A DNA stretch of 64,000 nucleotides from Aspergillus flavus (taxonomy: Eukaryota > Ascomycota > Eurotiomycetes > Eurotiales > Aspergillaceae), in the NCBI RefSeq assembly GCF_009017415.1, contig NC_092408.1, positions 2,480,001 to 2,544,000 on the forward strand, in the 5' to 3' direction. This document shows, piece after piece, positions 24,985 through 35,006 of the stretch; the stretch's first letter is position 1, and each line of letters starts with the position of its first letter. The notes under the pieces were generated by a model. It made no database searches and was not told where the DNA came from. It was given only the letters and a program-made list of their open reading frames with translations. The translations under genes and the position numbers were made by a program.

Positions 24985-25474
24985 TCCCTGTATATTACAT
25001 GCGTCCAATTTTGTCGGGAATTTTGTCGGCAGCATGTGACTTGCTTATTGTTATCATTATCATAGGTTAATAACTATGTACCGTAGATACTACCAACTCT
25101 CAAAGGCAGAGGCTACCTACCTAGCTAGCATGCCTAATGATTAGGTTAGGCTATTGGGTGCCCAACAATTGGCCCATGATGGATTTAGTAATCATTTGGT
25201 CCTAATTGTCACTCAAGCAAAAACATTTACCCCACCAGACAGTAAGCATAATCTAGTGTGTAATTTGTTCAATATACCTATTTGAGGTGTTTCCACTTCC
25301 TCACGAATCTCACCTCTTTTGCTCCGTACCGCCTCCATCAGGAATCCTGCATCTTATCAGCGGCCGGCATCTATTATATAAGAAAACAAACGAAAGCAGG
25401 AAACGCTAAAGGTGCGAAATAGAGTATTCTTCCTACTTCCTAGTCTTTGGTAACGCAAGCAAGAGAATCAATCC
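24985..25474. other. Intergenic VIP1 to lipid kinase
   Basis: No gene is visible. The stretch presumably holds the VIP1 3' UTR and the promoter of the next gene. A near-match to the recurrent 9-mer (TGCTCCGTA) lies at 25,320-25,328. Confidence 0.5.
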
Positions 25475-26860
25475 ATGGCCCAACCACCAGATCCAAGTCA
25501 GTTCCGTGCTGATTTGATTGAAAACTATGTCCGGTGCTATAACCAATGGAAGGAAATAACAGTCGCTATTGATGACATAGTCTGTGTTCTTTCTGAAACG
25601 ATGTGTACTGAAGTTGGCTATAAGTTGCTGTTTCTTCAGAGAAGATCTGAAGATATCAATACAGAGGATTCCACATACCTGGAAAGTATTCAGCTTACAT
25701 CTCTGTCGCCCATACTGCGTTCCCAGTACTTGTGCACAGAGCTCCCTCGTCATTTGTGCTCACACGAAACTGAAATCCATATAATCGTATCCACAGCGTC
25801 GGGAACAGGGGCTGCCAAGCATTTGTACAAAAATATTCTACAACCTTTCCTATCGCAGCTTGGTGTATGTGGTTACAATGTCCATGAGACACGATCCTCA
25901 CAAACCATCACGGAACTATGCAAGTCGGACTTTCTTCCTTGCATACAGGCAGGCATCCATAAAACCATTATCCTCCTCTCTGGAGATGGAGGAATCGTCG
26001 ACGTAGTCGACGCGATATACAGTGCTCCGTGGCATTCAATCACCCGGCCCACCATTGTCTTAGTCCCAACAGGAACTGGAAATGCAATGGCTAGCTCACT
26101 GGGACTCACGTTATATCCAACATCCTGGTTGAAGGAGCTGCTGCGAGGAAGACCGAGGCCTTTACCGACCTTCGGCGCCAAATTCTCACCCGGCGCGCAA
26201 TATGTCACCGAGGAAGGCCGTTCTCGGGCTAGTATAAGTGCCAACATCAAAACTAAGTATGAAGTTCCGATAGTACATGGTGCGGTTGTTGCAAGCTGGG
26301 GCATACACGCCGCCTTGGTTGCCGATAGTGATACTACTGAATACCGCAGATTCGGCGCTGATAGGTTTAAATTGGCTGCAGAGGAACTTCTCTTCCCTCC
26401 AGGTGGTGCTGAGAGCCATAGATATGCCGGTACAATTAGTCTCACCAAGTGGGATAGTGAAGCTAACAGCGAGTATGTGGATACCATGGAGATCAAAGAA
26501 CACATGTACGTGCTGGCAACGATGGTCCCGAGACTTGAAAGAGAGTTCGTGATCTCACCCGAGTCTGTTCCACTGGACGGTCGCTTGAGAATAATCCATT
26601 TTGGTCCGGTACCTTCCGAAAAAGCTATGCAGTTGATGGCCTCCGCATATCAGGGAGGCCAGCATGTGTTTGACAAGAGTGTCCTTTACTCGGAGATTGA
26701 GAGGCTTAAGATTGTATTCAGTGAGACGGATGAGAGGTGGAGACGGGTGTGCATTGACGGCAGAATCATTGCAGTTGAGTGTGATGGCTGGATGGAGATA
26801 TACAAGGAGCCAGAATGTCTATTAAACATTTTGACATCCGTTGAGTTTCAAAATCACTGA
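25475..26860 (+). CDS. Diacylglycerol/sphingosine kinase-like catalytic protein
   Basis: A single-exon 461-aa product. The DAGK catalytic domain starts around residue 104 with EIHIIVSTASGTGAAKHLY. The nucleotide-binding glycine loop reads LLSGDGGIVDVV near residues 168-179, in place of the usual GGDGT. PTGTGNAMASSLG follows near residue 200. A C-terminal half with beta-rich segments ends in RVCIDGRIIAVECDGWMEIY, like the second domain of LCB/DAG kinases. The fold phosphorylates a lipid hydroxyl (sphingoid base, ceramide or diacylglycerol) with ATP; which substrate is used cannot be told. It is shorter than Lcb4/Lcb5 and has no membrane segment or recognisable targeting region. The Thr-to-Gly change in the GGDGT loop could affect activity. 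Confidence 0.8.
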   Translation: MAQPPDPSQFRADLIENYVRCYNQWKEITVAIDDIVCVLSETMCTEVGYKLLFLQRRSEDINTEDSTYLESIQLTSLSPILRSQYLCTELPRHLCSHETEIHIIVSTASGTGAAKHLYKNILQPFLSQLGVCGYNVHETRSSQTITELCKSDFLPCIQAGIHKTIILLSGDGGIVDVVDAIYSAPWHSITRPTIVLVPTGTGNAMASSLGLTLYPTSWLKELLRGRPRPLPTFGAKFSPGAQYVTEEGRSRASISANIKTKYEVPIVHGAVVASWGIHAALVADSDTTEYRRFGADRFKLAAEELLFPPGGAESHRYAGTISLTKWDSEANSEYVDTMEIKEHMYVLATMVPRLEREFVISPESVPLDGRLRIIHFGPVPSEKAMQLMASAYQGGQHVFDKSVLYSEIERLKIVFSETDERWRRVCIDGRIIAVECDGWMEIYKEPECLLNILTSVEFQNH

Positions 26861-28140
26861 GTATTATCTTGATTTTCAGCGAGTATGCTTGCAGGAGAAC
26901 TTCCCTGCCTCTTCCTCTTATCATTAGACGGCTACAGTGGGAGTCCAAGAGTGTATGGCTTTATAGATACCCAGAGGCTCTGACCGCCTAGTATGAGCCG
27001 CTTTGTACCTATACGTATAGTCACATACTTTTGAACCCCTATATTCATACCTCTCTTACATTATTTTTTCGTGCCTTTTCACTGATTCCGTCCTGGAGAC
27101 CATCGATCTGCGTTAGCTGTAATCCTTGATCAACCAAGCAATAAAACAGGTTCAGACCAAATTGCATTGTGATTACTTTAGGTACTTAGTGTGCTGGTTG
27201 TACTACATGTATGTATTTGGATTCCTTGCCTCATCTGGCGCCAGGTTGGGCATTCTTAGGGCGCCATAGTCCATGACTGGATCAATATTGACCATATATG
27301 AAGGAATTGACAAGGTGTGAATCGTCTCTAAATGTAGTACAATATACATCTCTTCTACTCGTATTCTCTAAGTATATCCTTGTCACCGCTGAATACAATT
27401 AATATGCCTACAGATTTATATATACTCTATTTTATATAGATAGTAGATTTAAAAAAAAATTATCACGTAGCAGAACTATGAGGCTCTAAGGGGTCAGAAA
27501 TAGTTAGAAAAAAACTTTCTAATTCTTTTTAGATTAGTAACAAATAGCTTCGAGGTCAGAAATCGAAATATCACGTGAAGCGGCAGCATTTTTTCTGACC
27601 CCCCTCAGAGGTGCCTTCTCCGCCCCACCCTGACCCTCAACCACTAAACCCTGACGCCCCAGAGCTGTATGCCCCAAATAGTACCAAGGCGGAATTAAAG
27701 CTTGGCTAAATTAATAAACCAGTCTTCGTTAACACACTATAGTTAAGCTAACTTGACACCTAGGCTCTAGCGTCCAGTGCCCCTATTAGTACTGGTACGG
27801 AGTACGGAGTGAATAGAGCAAAATTCAAGTTGTATTCCCCTTACTGCTTAGTATTCTCTGTACAGGGAATTTCCTCATCATGATTGGCTTCTGAAAGTAA
27901 GTGTGGGGGCAACCTTAGTAGTTGTTTGGTACTTTTTCCAGATAACCTCTGTACCGAAATCAAGTACTCTCTATCATCCCGGGACTCGCTCACTATCAAC
28001 AGTTGATCAGACTTTTGATCAAAACTCCAACGCTAGACACGCTGCCAGTATCTCTTATTAAGGGCCATAGACATCCACGCATGTGACCCAAACAGCCACC
28101 TTGACCAGTCCTATGATAGGAACAGCTACGTTTAGTATCG
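26861..28140. other. 1.3 kb intergenic region with a small inverted-repeat element
   Basis: No protein-coding gene was found. It contains the candidate MITE at 27,481-27,611. After it comes a C-rich patch with several CCCTGA/ACCCTC units (27,600-27,665), and an overlapping pair of TACGGAGT units at 27,796-27,809. The last part is the presumed promoter of the lipase gene. Confidence 0.5.
27481..27611. repeat. Short element with imperfect terminal inverted repeats
   Basis: GGGGTCAGAAA at 27,490-27,500 is the exact reverse complement of 27,592-27,602. Similarity extends outward, CTCTAA on the left against CTCTGA on the reverse-complemented right, giving imperfect ends of about 20 bp around a 90-bp core. 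TATCACGT also occurs directly repeated at 27,461-27,468 and about 27,569-27,576. This is MITE-like in size, but there is no coding content and no clear target duplication. Confidence 0.5.
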
Positions 28141-31100
28141 ATGCTTATCAGCCCTCGAACTTATCACGCTTCGCAGATACCAGACCGAGGACAACAGTCC
28201 CACGGCAGTGAGGACAACCCCAGATTTCGTTCGCTTTTCGGGTGGAGTACTGGTTCTACGAATGATAGACGAGCCGCTGAAATGCTATTGATACACCAAA
28301 CGGGCAGTGTGCGTGTGGGTGAGGTGGTCAGGTCTGTTGCCATCGATAGTCATGGCCAAGCCCTTCCTGTTCGCAATGCTGACCTTGGCCTTGTTCTAAA
28401 CAGGTACACAGTAACGTACACACCGGCAGCCGACACCGCCAGTTCCATACCAGGGGAATTATTTGTGAAAGTCAAGAATACATCTGCAATTCCCCTCCGA
28501 GCTGCGTACCTTCATGGCCCATATACCCTCTATACGTCCTGCTACCCATCCACGTTCGACCCAAATGTCAAACTCGATCAGCAAGCCACCGAAGGCATTC
28601 CGCAGTTTGAACCTTATCTCAAAGCTGGGGGCAGTTGGAATGCCGTCATCACCGTGCCCCGGCGTCTTCGTCAAAAGCCAGAGGTCGCTTCCGCCGAGCC
28701 CCAAAGTCACCAGAAAGTAACGTGGATCATAGAGATTGTATCCCAAGTGATATTTTCGAGTACTGCATCCGTCAATTTTGAGCTTTTGGTGGGCCGCGAC
28801 CAAAAATCAGTGGAGCTATATTCCTCTAGTGCCGCGTCGACCACCGGGTTCCAAGCAGCTCAACTAAGTGACCACTGGTTACCGAATGCGAAAGGCAAGC
28901 AAGTGTTTGCTACAAACGGGGTGTATTCCAGATCTATAACGTTGCAGATAGATGATACTGTGAGTCTCTGGAACACGCCCGCCTTTCCTTCGTCCGACAA
29001 AAGCTGCGGGGCGGAAAAGGATAAAGGGCCAAGCGAAGACAGTCCAACAAACAATGACGAAGCGTCGACGAGACCCAGCGAGCCAGTTAATCAGTCGCAT
29101 AACAACAGGCGTAAAAAGAAAATACACCTTGTGGTTCTGACCCATGGCCTACATAGCAACCTTGGTGCTGACATGCTTTATCTTAAGGAGAGCATTGATA
29201 CTGCAGCCAGAAAAGCTAAGGAACAAGCCTATAATGCTCGTCAAAAACATAAAAGCGAACAGAGCAGCAACCATGATGCTGATGCTGATGCTGATGATGC
29301 TGATGATGCTGATGATGCTGATGATGATGATGATGATGATGACGACGACGACGACGATGAGCAAGTCATTGTTAGAGGATTTCCTGGCAATGCAGTCCGT
29401 ACGGAACGCGGGATTCAGTATCTTGGCAAGCGTCTCGCCAAATATGTCTTGCTAATGACATATCCAGACCAGCCTTGCAACCCTTATCACAATGCAAAGG
29501 CCAAAACCCTACCAAAATCTCTCGCCCCCTGGAGGAACGCGGCGGCGGAGTTTCCTAAGGACCATACGGCTTCTGTGCCAGGGCCAACCGGAGGGGGTCA
29601 TGCCTATCGAGTCACTAGCATCAGCTTTATCGGCCATTCTCTCGGCGGACTCATTCAGACATATGCCATAGCATACATTCAGAAACATTCTCCTGAATTC
29701 TTTGATGTGGTTAGGCCCGTTAACTTCATCGCCTTAGCGACACCTTTTCTCGGTTTGAGTAACGAAAACCCTATGTACATCCGCTTTGCCTTAGACTTAG
29801 GTCTGGTTGGTCGGACGGGCCAGGATCTAGGACTTAGTTGGACAGCGCCTCGAGTGAGAAGTGGCTGGGAATCTATAATTGGTGGGAAAGGCAATTCCTC
29901 TAAACAACAAGGACAATCAGATGCTGGATCAAAACCTCTATTGAGAATCCTTCCCTGTGGTCCTGCACATGAAGTTCTCGCCAAATTCCAGCATCGTACA
30001 GTCTACTCTAATGTGGTCAATGATGGCATTGTACCTTTGAGGACTTCTTGTCTTCTTTTCCTCGACTGGAGAGGATTAGAACGAGTTGAAAAGGCGCGGA
30101 GAGAAAATGGGATAGTTGGTACAATGGCGGAATGGGGGTGGGCCGAATTGACCGGCGCAAATTCAAAATCGCCACGGACGACTCGCTCTGGTACAGAGTC
30201 GGAGTGGAAAGATACTGAGGAGGAAATCACTAATGCCTACAAGGACATACCGACGACACAGATACCCTCACATCGGGCTACAACGCCTGCCAATGCCCCG
30301 ATCTATCATCAGCCATTAGATCAATCCCAACATTCAATTTGGTCTAATACGACGATAGACGCAGATCCAAATGACAACCAACCTATAACCCATGGCCCCT
30401 TGAGCAGTCTTTTTTCCATATTCCGGCCGAAAGAAGCTGTTAAAATACCCCCTGGGCACAAGCAATCTAAGATGCTCAAACGTAGCCAGACACTTGGCAC
30501 ATCCAGTGGTGTCATACAGGGACCGCCGTCTCCTTGTGCACCTACTCATGAATCATATGCCGATAGTCAACCGTCTGAAGAGTATGGGCTTTATGCGCCG
30601 CCAAAGACGACCCTCTTTGAGTCAGCCAGTGATCTTCTCATGCCACCCCTTCCGCCTATTGAATTTATAATTGATCCTACTTCAAGACCTCGAACTATTT
30701 TCCATGACCGGGTCTATAGCCCTGAGGACATACCTCCCCCCTTGACTCCTAAGAGACGAACCTTAACCTTTGGTTCTTCCCAAAGTAAGGTCTCGAAAAC
30801 AGGGCCATTTTCATCGGATGAATCTCCACATCGTGGCTCAAACGAGAGCGAGAGTGGGCTCAAAGTCGAAGAGAAGATCGCCAGGGCTTATCACCGTGAC
30901 TTAACGTGGCGAAAAGTTCTCGTTCGCCTTGAACCAGATGCACACAACAATATCATTGTTCGACGAATGTTCACGAACGCGTATGGCTGGCCCGTGGTAA
31001 AGCATCTTGTTGATACTCACTTTGGGTATACATCTGCGGCCCAATCTAAAGATGATTCCGCGAAAAGGGTGGAAAGGGCAATGCCACCCGCAGTCCCAAC

Positions 31101-31146
31101 AAATAGCTTAGGTGAAGAAGTGCAAGGACAAGTTGAACACCTATAG
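28141..31146 (+). CDS. DUF676/ROG1-type serine lipase
   Basis: The open frame is 1,001 aa. It probably contains a 72-bp in-frame intron at 28,332-28,403 (GTCTGT..GCTGAC..CTAAACAG), whose removal joins GEVVR to YTVTYTP as expected for the family. The start at 28,282 (MLLIHQTGSVRVGEVVR) fits homologues better than 28,141. Removing the intron gives 977 aa, or 930 aa from the later start. The hydrolase core has VVLTHGLHSNLGADM (oxyanion side), the nucleophile elbow FIGHSLGGLIQTYA with Ser encoded at 29,638-29,640, and an NDGIVPLRTS block carrying the acidic residue. A poly-Asp insert (29,275-29,360) lies between strand and elbow. The long, disordered, serine/proline-rich C-terminus is typical of fungal members, as is the late HRDLTWRKVLVRLEPDAHN block. 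Predicted role: intracellular lipid ester hydrolysis; substrate unknown. Confidence 0.85.
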   Translation: MLISPRTYHASQIPDRGQQSHGSEDNPRFRSLFGWSTGSTNDRRAAEMLLIHQTGSVRVGEVVRSVAIDSHGQALPVRNADLGLVLNRYTVTYTPAADTASSIPGELFVKVKNTSAIPLRAAYLHGPYTLYTSCYPSTFDPNVKLDQQATEGIPQFEPYLKAGGSWNAVITVPRRLRQKPEVASAEPQSHQKVTWIIEIVSQVIFSSTASVNFELLVGRDQKSVELYSSSAASTTGFQAAQLSDHWLPNAKGKQVFATNGVYSRSITLQIDDTVSLWNTPAFPSSDKSCGAEKDKGPSEDSPTNNDEASTRPSEPVNQSHNNRRKKKIHLVVLTHGLHSNLGADMLYLKESIDTAARKAKEQAYNARQKHKSEQSSNHDADADADDADDADDADDDDDDDDDDDDDEQVIVRGFPGNAVRTERGIQYLGKRLAKYVLLMTYPDQPCNPYHNAKAKTLPKSLAPWRNAAAEFPKDHTASVPGPTGGGHAYRVTSISFIGHSLGGLIQTYAIAYIQKHSPEFFDVVRPVNFIALATPFLGLSNENPMYIRFALDLGLVGRTGQDLGLSWTAPRVRSGWESIIGGKGNSSKQQGQSDAGSKPLLRILPCGPAHEVLAKFQHRTVYSNVVNDGIVPLRTSCLLFLDWRGLERVEKARRENGIVGTMAEWGWAELTGANSKSPRTTRSGTESEWKDTEEEITNAYKDIPTTQIPSHRATTPANAPIYHQPLDQSQHSIWSNTTIDADPNDNQPITHGPLSSLFSIFRPKEAVKIPPGHKQSKMLKRSQTLGTSSGVIQGPPSPCAPTHESYADSQPSEEYGLYAPPKTTLFESASDLLMPPLPPIEFIIDPTSRPRTIFHDRVYSPEDIPPPLTPKRRTLTFGSSQSKVSKTGPFSSDESPHRGSNESESGLKVEEKIARAYHRDLTWRKVLVRLEPDAHNNIIVRRMFTNAYGWPVVKHLVDTHFGYTSAAQSKDDSAKRVERAMPPAVPTNSLGEEVQGQVEHL
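29275..29360 (+). repeat. GATGCT/GAT/GAC trinucleotide microsatellite in a gene
   Basis: Imperfect GATGCT and GATGAT repeats pass into GACGAC repeats, all in frame. They encode an Asp/Ala stretch followed by about 13 consecutive Asp residues in the lipase. Length variation between strains is likely because each unit is three bases. Confidence 0.9.
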
Positions 31147-31562
31147 ATGATTCGACTTCCGCACGAGGGTTTCCAGGAAGCCCAGTCGTCGGCATTGGTT
31201 CTACTGATCAAACCGTGCCCAGCTTATCTAAATCCAGGAAAGTTGGCTAAACTCTCCGCGCAAGTAGAGGTTTGTATAATGGATTATGCTTGGTTTTTTT
31301 ACACCCCTCTTATTTGTATATTTTCCCTCGAGCTTTGTTTATTGTATGTACATACATAGACTTATGAGGGCATCCTCCCCTGTATATGCGTTAGTGGATA
31401 GTAGTATATCATTGTTTCTCAACCCACAGCCTAGGAAACCTTTCCCTTTCTCTTTCACATCTCCTCTCCTGCTTCCTTCTTGTCCTTTTCTTTTTGAAAC
31501 GAGAAGACCTGGTCTTTGGCCAGCCGTATTGCTAGTAGGCTTGTGCCAGTACGACGGGTACG
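31147..31562. other. Convergent 3' intergenic region
   Basis: It separates the lipase and inositol monophosphatase stop codons. No gene is visible. The stretch is T/C-rich around 31,440-31,500, and a TATTTGTATATTTT-type AT stretch near 31,311 may serve 3' end formation. Confidence 0.4.
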
Positions 31563-32642
31563 TCAATACTCAAGCTTCCCTTGAATATTTGCCCAGAATT
31601 CCTCAACAAGCTCCCGTTGACCAATCTGGCTTGGAGAAGCTCTGACAGCAAGGTAGACTCTTCCGTCTATGACGGCCTGCCACCCGCCGGGATTACCATC
31701 AACCATGATACCGCCGGCCTCAGTGAGGATAACCCAGCCAGCACACACATCCCATGCCCAACAGCCGCCTTCCCAGTACAAGTCAAGAGTGCCAGCGGCT
31801 ACCGCGCAGAGGTTGAGTGCGGCCGAACCCATGCTACGCATCGAGCGAACCATTGCACCCCCCTCATCTTTAGCTTGGCCGAGCTTCTCCAAGGTCCGTA
31901 CCTTTGTTTCCCAATTCCTCCCCTTTCTATCGGATCCCCACTCAACACCGATGAGGGAGTTCTGCAGGCCTTGCAGTGGCTCGAGGTCTGTTCCCTTGAG
32001 TGGAAGTTTGACACTGCGGTTCAGGAACGCCCCTTGGCCACGGATAGCAGAGTAAAGGGTGTTATCGAACGGATTGTATACGACACCAACCACGGGAACC
32101 CGGTCAACGGCAAACCCAAGAGACACACAGGCATGAGGGAAGCCATGTACGAAATTGATTGTCCCGTCGATGGGGTCAATCACAAAAGTGGGGGCCGTGG
32201 TCAAGGGATGACCTGGGTCATATGTCTCTTCCCCATGGAACCTAACGATGCGTAAGGAATAAATCACAACTACAGGGCAATATATGATAACTTTACGGAC
32301 AATCAAATGAGAGTCTGGTCGGGAAGAAGGGGCGGAAGGCATGGTATACATACTGGTAATCTGGGTATTTTTCCTTCAACGCTGTGCGTATCATTTCTTC
32401 AACCGCACGGTCATATTGGGTGACAAGATCCGCACCTAAAGTTGTGAGTCAAGCTGGTTTACTCATCCTATACTTGGCCGTTCGGGTTTGTGCGTACTAT
32501 TCTTCTTCGATCCAATACCATCCGTAGTGGGGAGAGCACCCATGATGATTTCTCCGGCTTTGTATGCTATCTCAATGAGGGAATCATGGATATGATTCAG
32601 GTCGGGCAAGCCACCATCGGTCCTGCTTGTTTCTGGCGTCAT
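31563..32642 (-). CDS. Inositol monophosphatase family protein
   Basis: The product is 301 aa from exons 32,498-32,642, 32,354-32,435 and 31,563-32,241, with introns of 62 and 112 bp. Joins restore GSKKNSADLVTQYDRAVEE and KYPDYQFHGEETYDPG. Metal-binding motifs are all present: GEET (the first Glu pair), IDPIDGTINFVHGFP (DPxDGT) and WDVCAGWVILTEAGG (C-terminal Asp with the EAGG end). Length is usual for the family. The enzyme dephosphorylates inositol monophosphates to free inositol using Mg2+, and is inhibited by lithium in well-studied members. Fungal paralogues include QutG-like proteins of quinate clusters, but no quinate genes lie nearby, so plain inositol monophosphatase is preferred. 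It is transcribed toward the lipase gene. Confidence 0.92.
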
Positions 32643-33492
32643 GTTTTGGAATGGAGCAGTTTTGGTTGCAAACTATGTGTACAGTGTATATATGTGGGAA
32701 AGCTAAATGGCGGGAGTATCTGACGTGTAAGTGGTGTAGATGGGGAGAAGAGATGAGTATGGGGGCGTATCTCCTCTTGACTTAATTTTGCTTGTTCCAG
32801 TGCGGCGGGTAACAGTCAAACAAATAAAGATAACAGGTACAGAAGAATTGGGGCAAAGGTGTCCATCTAGGAATGGGAGGTGCCGTGCCGCGTTCTCGTA
32901 ATTCATTAAATCTAGTGTACCGGTTTGTGTGTGGGGGGCCTGTATCTACATATGTACGTACCTAGACCGGATTGAAGTGAAGGACAAAAGGCTTACTCGG
33001 TATAATCAAAATGGAGCACGGATCATTTAATGCGTAGTCAATTTGAAAGTCTCTATATCATTTGAGAAGGTCGTCTCCTTTTGGACCTTTCCTTGTACTT
33101 TCGCCTTTTCTGAAGTTTGTAAAAAAGTATATATATATATATAATGAGCGGGAAAAAAAAACAAATAAAAATTAAAAAGATAACCCCACCTTTTGTGACG
33201 TCGTGAGGGGTAATTCTGATTTATTATAAATTTATACTATCCGTTGTATATGTATAAAAATCTCATTGGAGCTACGTCTGGAAAACCCCACAATTAATTT
33301 ATTCACAACACAACCAGACAAAAAAAAAAAAAAATAAAAAAAAGAGGACTGTTGATACTCCCCAAACGCCGCTCACTACTCGAGGCATTTGCCTGCTGTG
33401 TATCTATATTTCCATTCAGGAAACTTAACTACATATATTCACACTAAATTCATTTACCACTGGGTTAGATATATACCTAGATAACCTTCAAC
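32643..33492. promoter_or_regulatory. Divergent IMPase / HGH1 intergenic region
   Basis: No gene is visible in these 850 bases. There is an (AT)n tract at about 33,128-33,142 and A-rich runs at 33,152-33,180 and 33,320-33,344. Both promoters must be here. Confidence 0.5.
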
Positions 33493-34834
33493 ATGCCCAC
33501 CGAACTGGAGGAGGTTTGTTTCCTGCACTCTGCAGCAATGCCTGGGCTGTTTGCCTAACGAATTTCCCATTGTACTTCAGCTTGTCGAATTCCTTCATCA
33601 TGGAAACACTCAAATCAGACAAATTGGTAATAGGAACCCTCGATAAACCCAGTGAACAGTTTGGAGAAACAACTTCCCTTCTGTGACCATTCGTGGATGC
33701 TCTATAATAACCTGTCCTAGCCTGCGAAAACCTCCTTGGTTTCTCAATTGCCCAACCGAACTTGTTCAAACGCCATCAGCTTCTGCCAGTGCGAGATCTG
33801 AAGCTTTTAGTGCGAGATTACACTGTTAGTGCCCGCCCGGTCGAATCCTGGCCAGGTCGCTTACTGAATAGCCAATCGCAAAAAATGCCCTGACAATGCT
33901 TATCAACCTCTCGGCTGACCAAGACGTATTGGCCAATCTTGCGGATGACGATGCTTTTCTCGAGACCCTTTTCACAAAAGTGACGGTGAGTGCTCCGTAC
34001 TCGACGCGGGACGACACACGTCCTAACTAATACATGCGGCATTAGAACGTCAAGGAGCCGAATGCGGATGATGTGTCGATGCTTTTGGCCAACTTGGTCA
34101 AGTCGGAGAAAATGAAGAAACTGCTAACCATAAAACGAAGGGTCCCAGAGCAGGTGTCCACTTCCCCCAATGTAATGGATCAGCTGATGGATTGTTTCGT
34201 GAAAGGTGCCGAGGGCGCTCTCAACAAAAATGCCACCTATGACTACCTGTCTTATGTATTTGCCGACATGTCGAAGTCTAAGGAAGGTCGGGCGTATTTT
34301 ACCTCGCGCCAGGAGTATGACGGCGTGGTGCCTGTAACGAAGCTTACTGTTTTCACCGAACATCAAAGCTCAATTCGGAGAAGGGGAGTTGCATCAACAA
34401 TCAAGAATGTCGCGTTTGACATCGCATTCCACCCCACCCTTTTCTCTGAAGACGAAGCCAATCTCCTTCCATACATACTGCTGCCGATAGCAGGCCCGGA
34501 AGAATTTGGCGAAGAAGAAACATTGACGATGCTGCCAGACCTTCAGCTGCTACCCCCAGACAAAAAGAGAGATAGCGAAAATAGCATTATTGTAACACAT
34601 CTTGAAACGTTACTGTTGCTAACAACAACTCGGGAAGGGCGAGATAGAATGAGGGAGGTGCAGGTCTATCCTATAATCCGAGAATGTCATCTGAACGTCG
34701 ATGACGAGGATGTTCGAGAAGCTTGCGACAGGCTGGTTCAGATCTTGATGCGTGATGAGGAGGGGGAAAATGCTGGTCAGCCTGGGAGTATACAGCAGGA
34801 ACACGATGACCAGCAGGTGGTAGAACTCTTTTGA
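33493..34834 (+). CDS. HGH1: HGH1 homologue (eEF2-folding co-chaperone)
   Basis: The product is 357 aa from five exons: 33,493-33,513, 33,581-33,626, 33,721-33,824, 33,872-33,985 and 34,046-34,834. Introns are 67, 94, 47 and 60 bp. Each join is in frame: MPTELEE to LVEFLHHGN, QI to ACENLLGFS, LVRDYT to PIAKNALTMLINLSAD, and TKVT to NVKEPNADDVSM. The N-terminal armadillo-like repeats are followed by SPNVMDQLMDCFVKGAEG and RRRGVASTIKNVAFDIAFH (DUF383), then YILLPIAGPEEF and a C-terminal REACDRLVQILMRDEE (DUF384). Yeast Hgh1 is a cytosolic armadillo protein that helps Hsp90/TRiC fold elongation factor 2. The 21-base first exon means an annotation starting at the internal Met at 34,073 would lose about 104 residues. 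Confidence 0.93.
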
Positions 34835-35006
34835 GTTGGTGCATACTGGGAGTTCCTTTACTTATCTTTTTACCAAATAAGAACTCTTTGTTAAGAATTA
34901 AGTGGCAGTGTGGAAAGCTTTGATTTGAACGCCAGCAGTGCATGCCATCATGATGACACTGAACCCGAGGCTAGAATAACAAACGGAAAACTGTTTAATG
35001 ACAAAG

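Noticed and set aside
31581..32255. 224-codon + strand frame opposite the inositol monophosphatase
   Set aside because: The minus strand carries all family motifs; the + frame is a shadow and runs across an intron.
33825..33871. GGTCGAATCC resembling a tRNA T-arm
   Set aside because: No acceptor or anticodon arms can be drawn around it; it lies in a 47-bp HGH1 intron.
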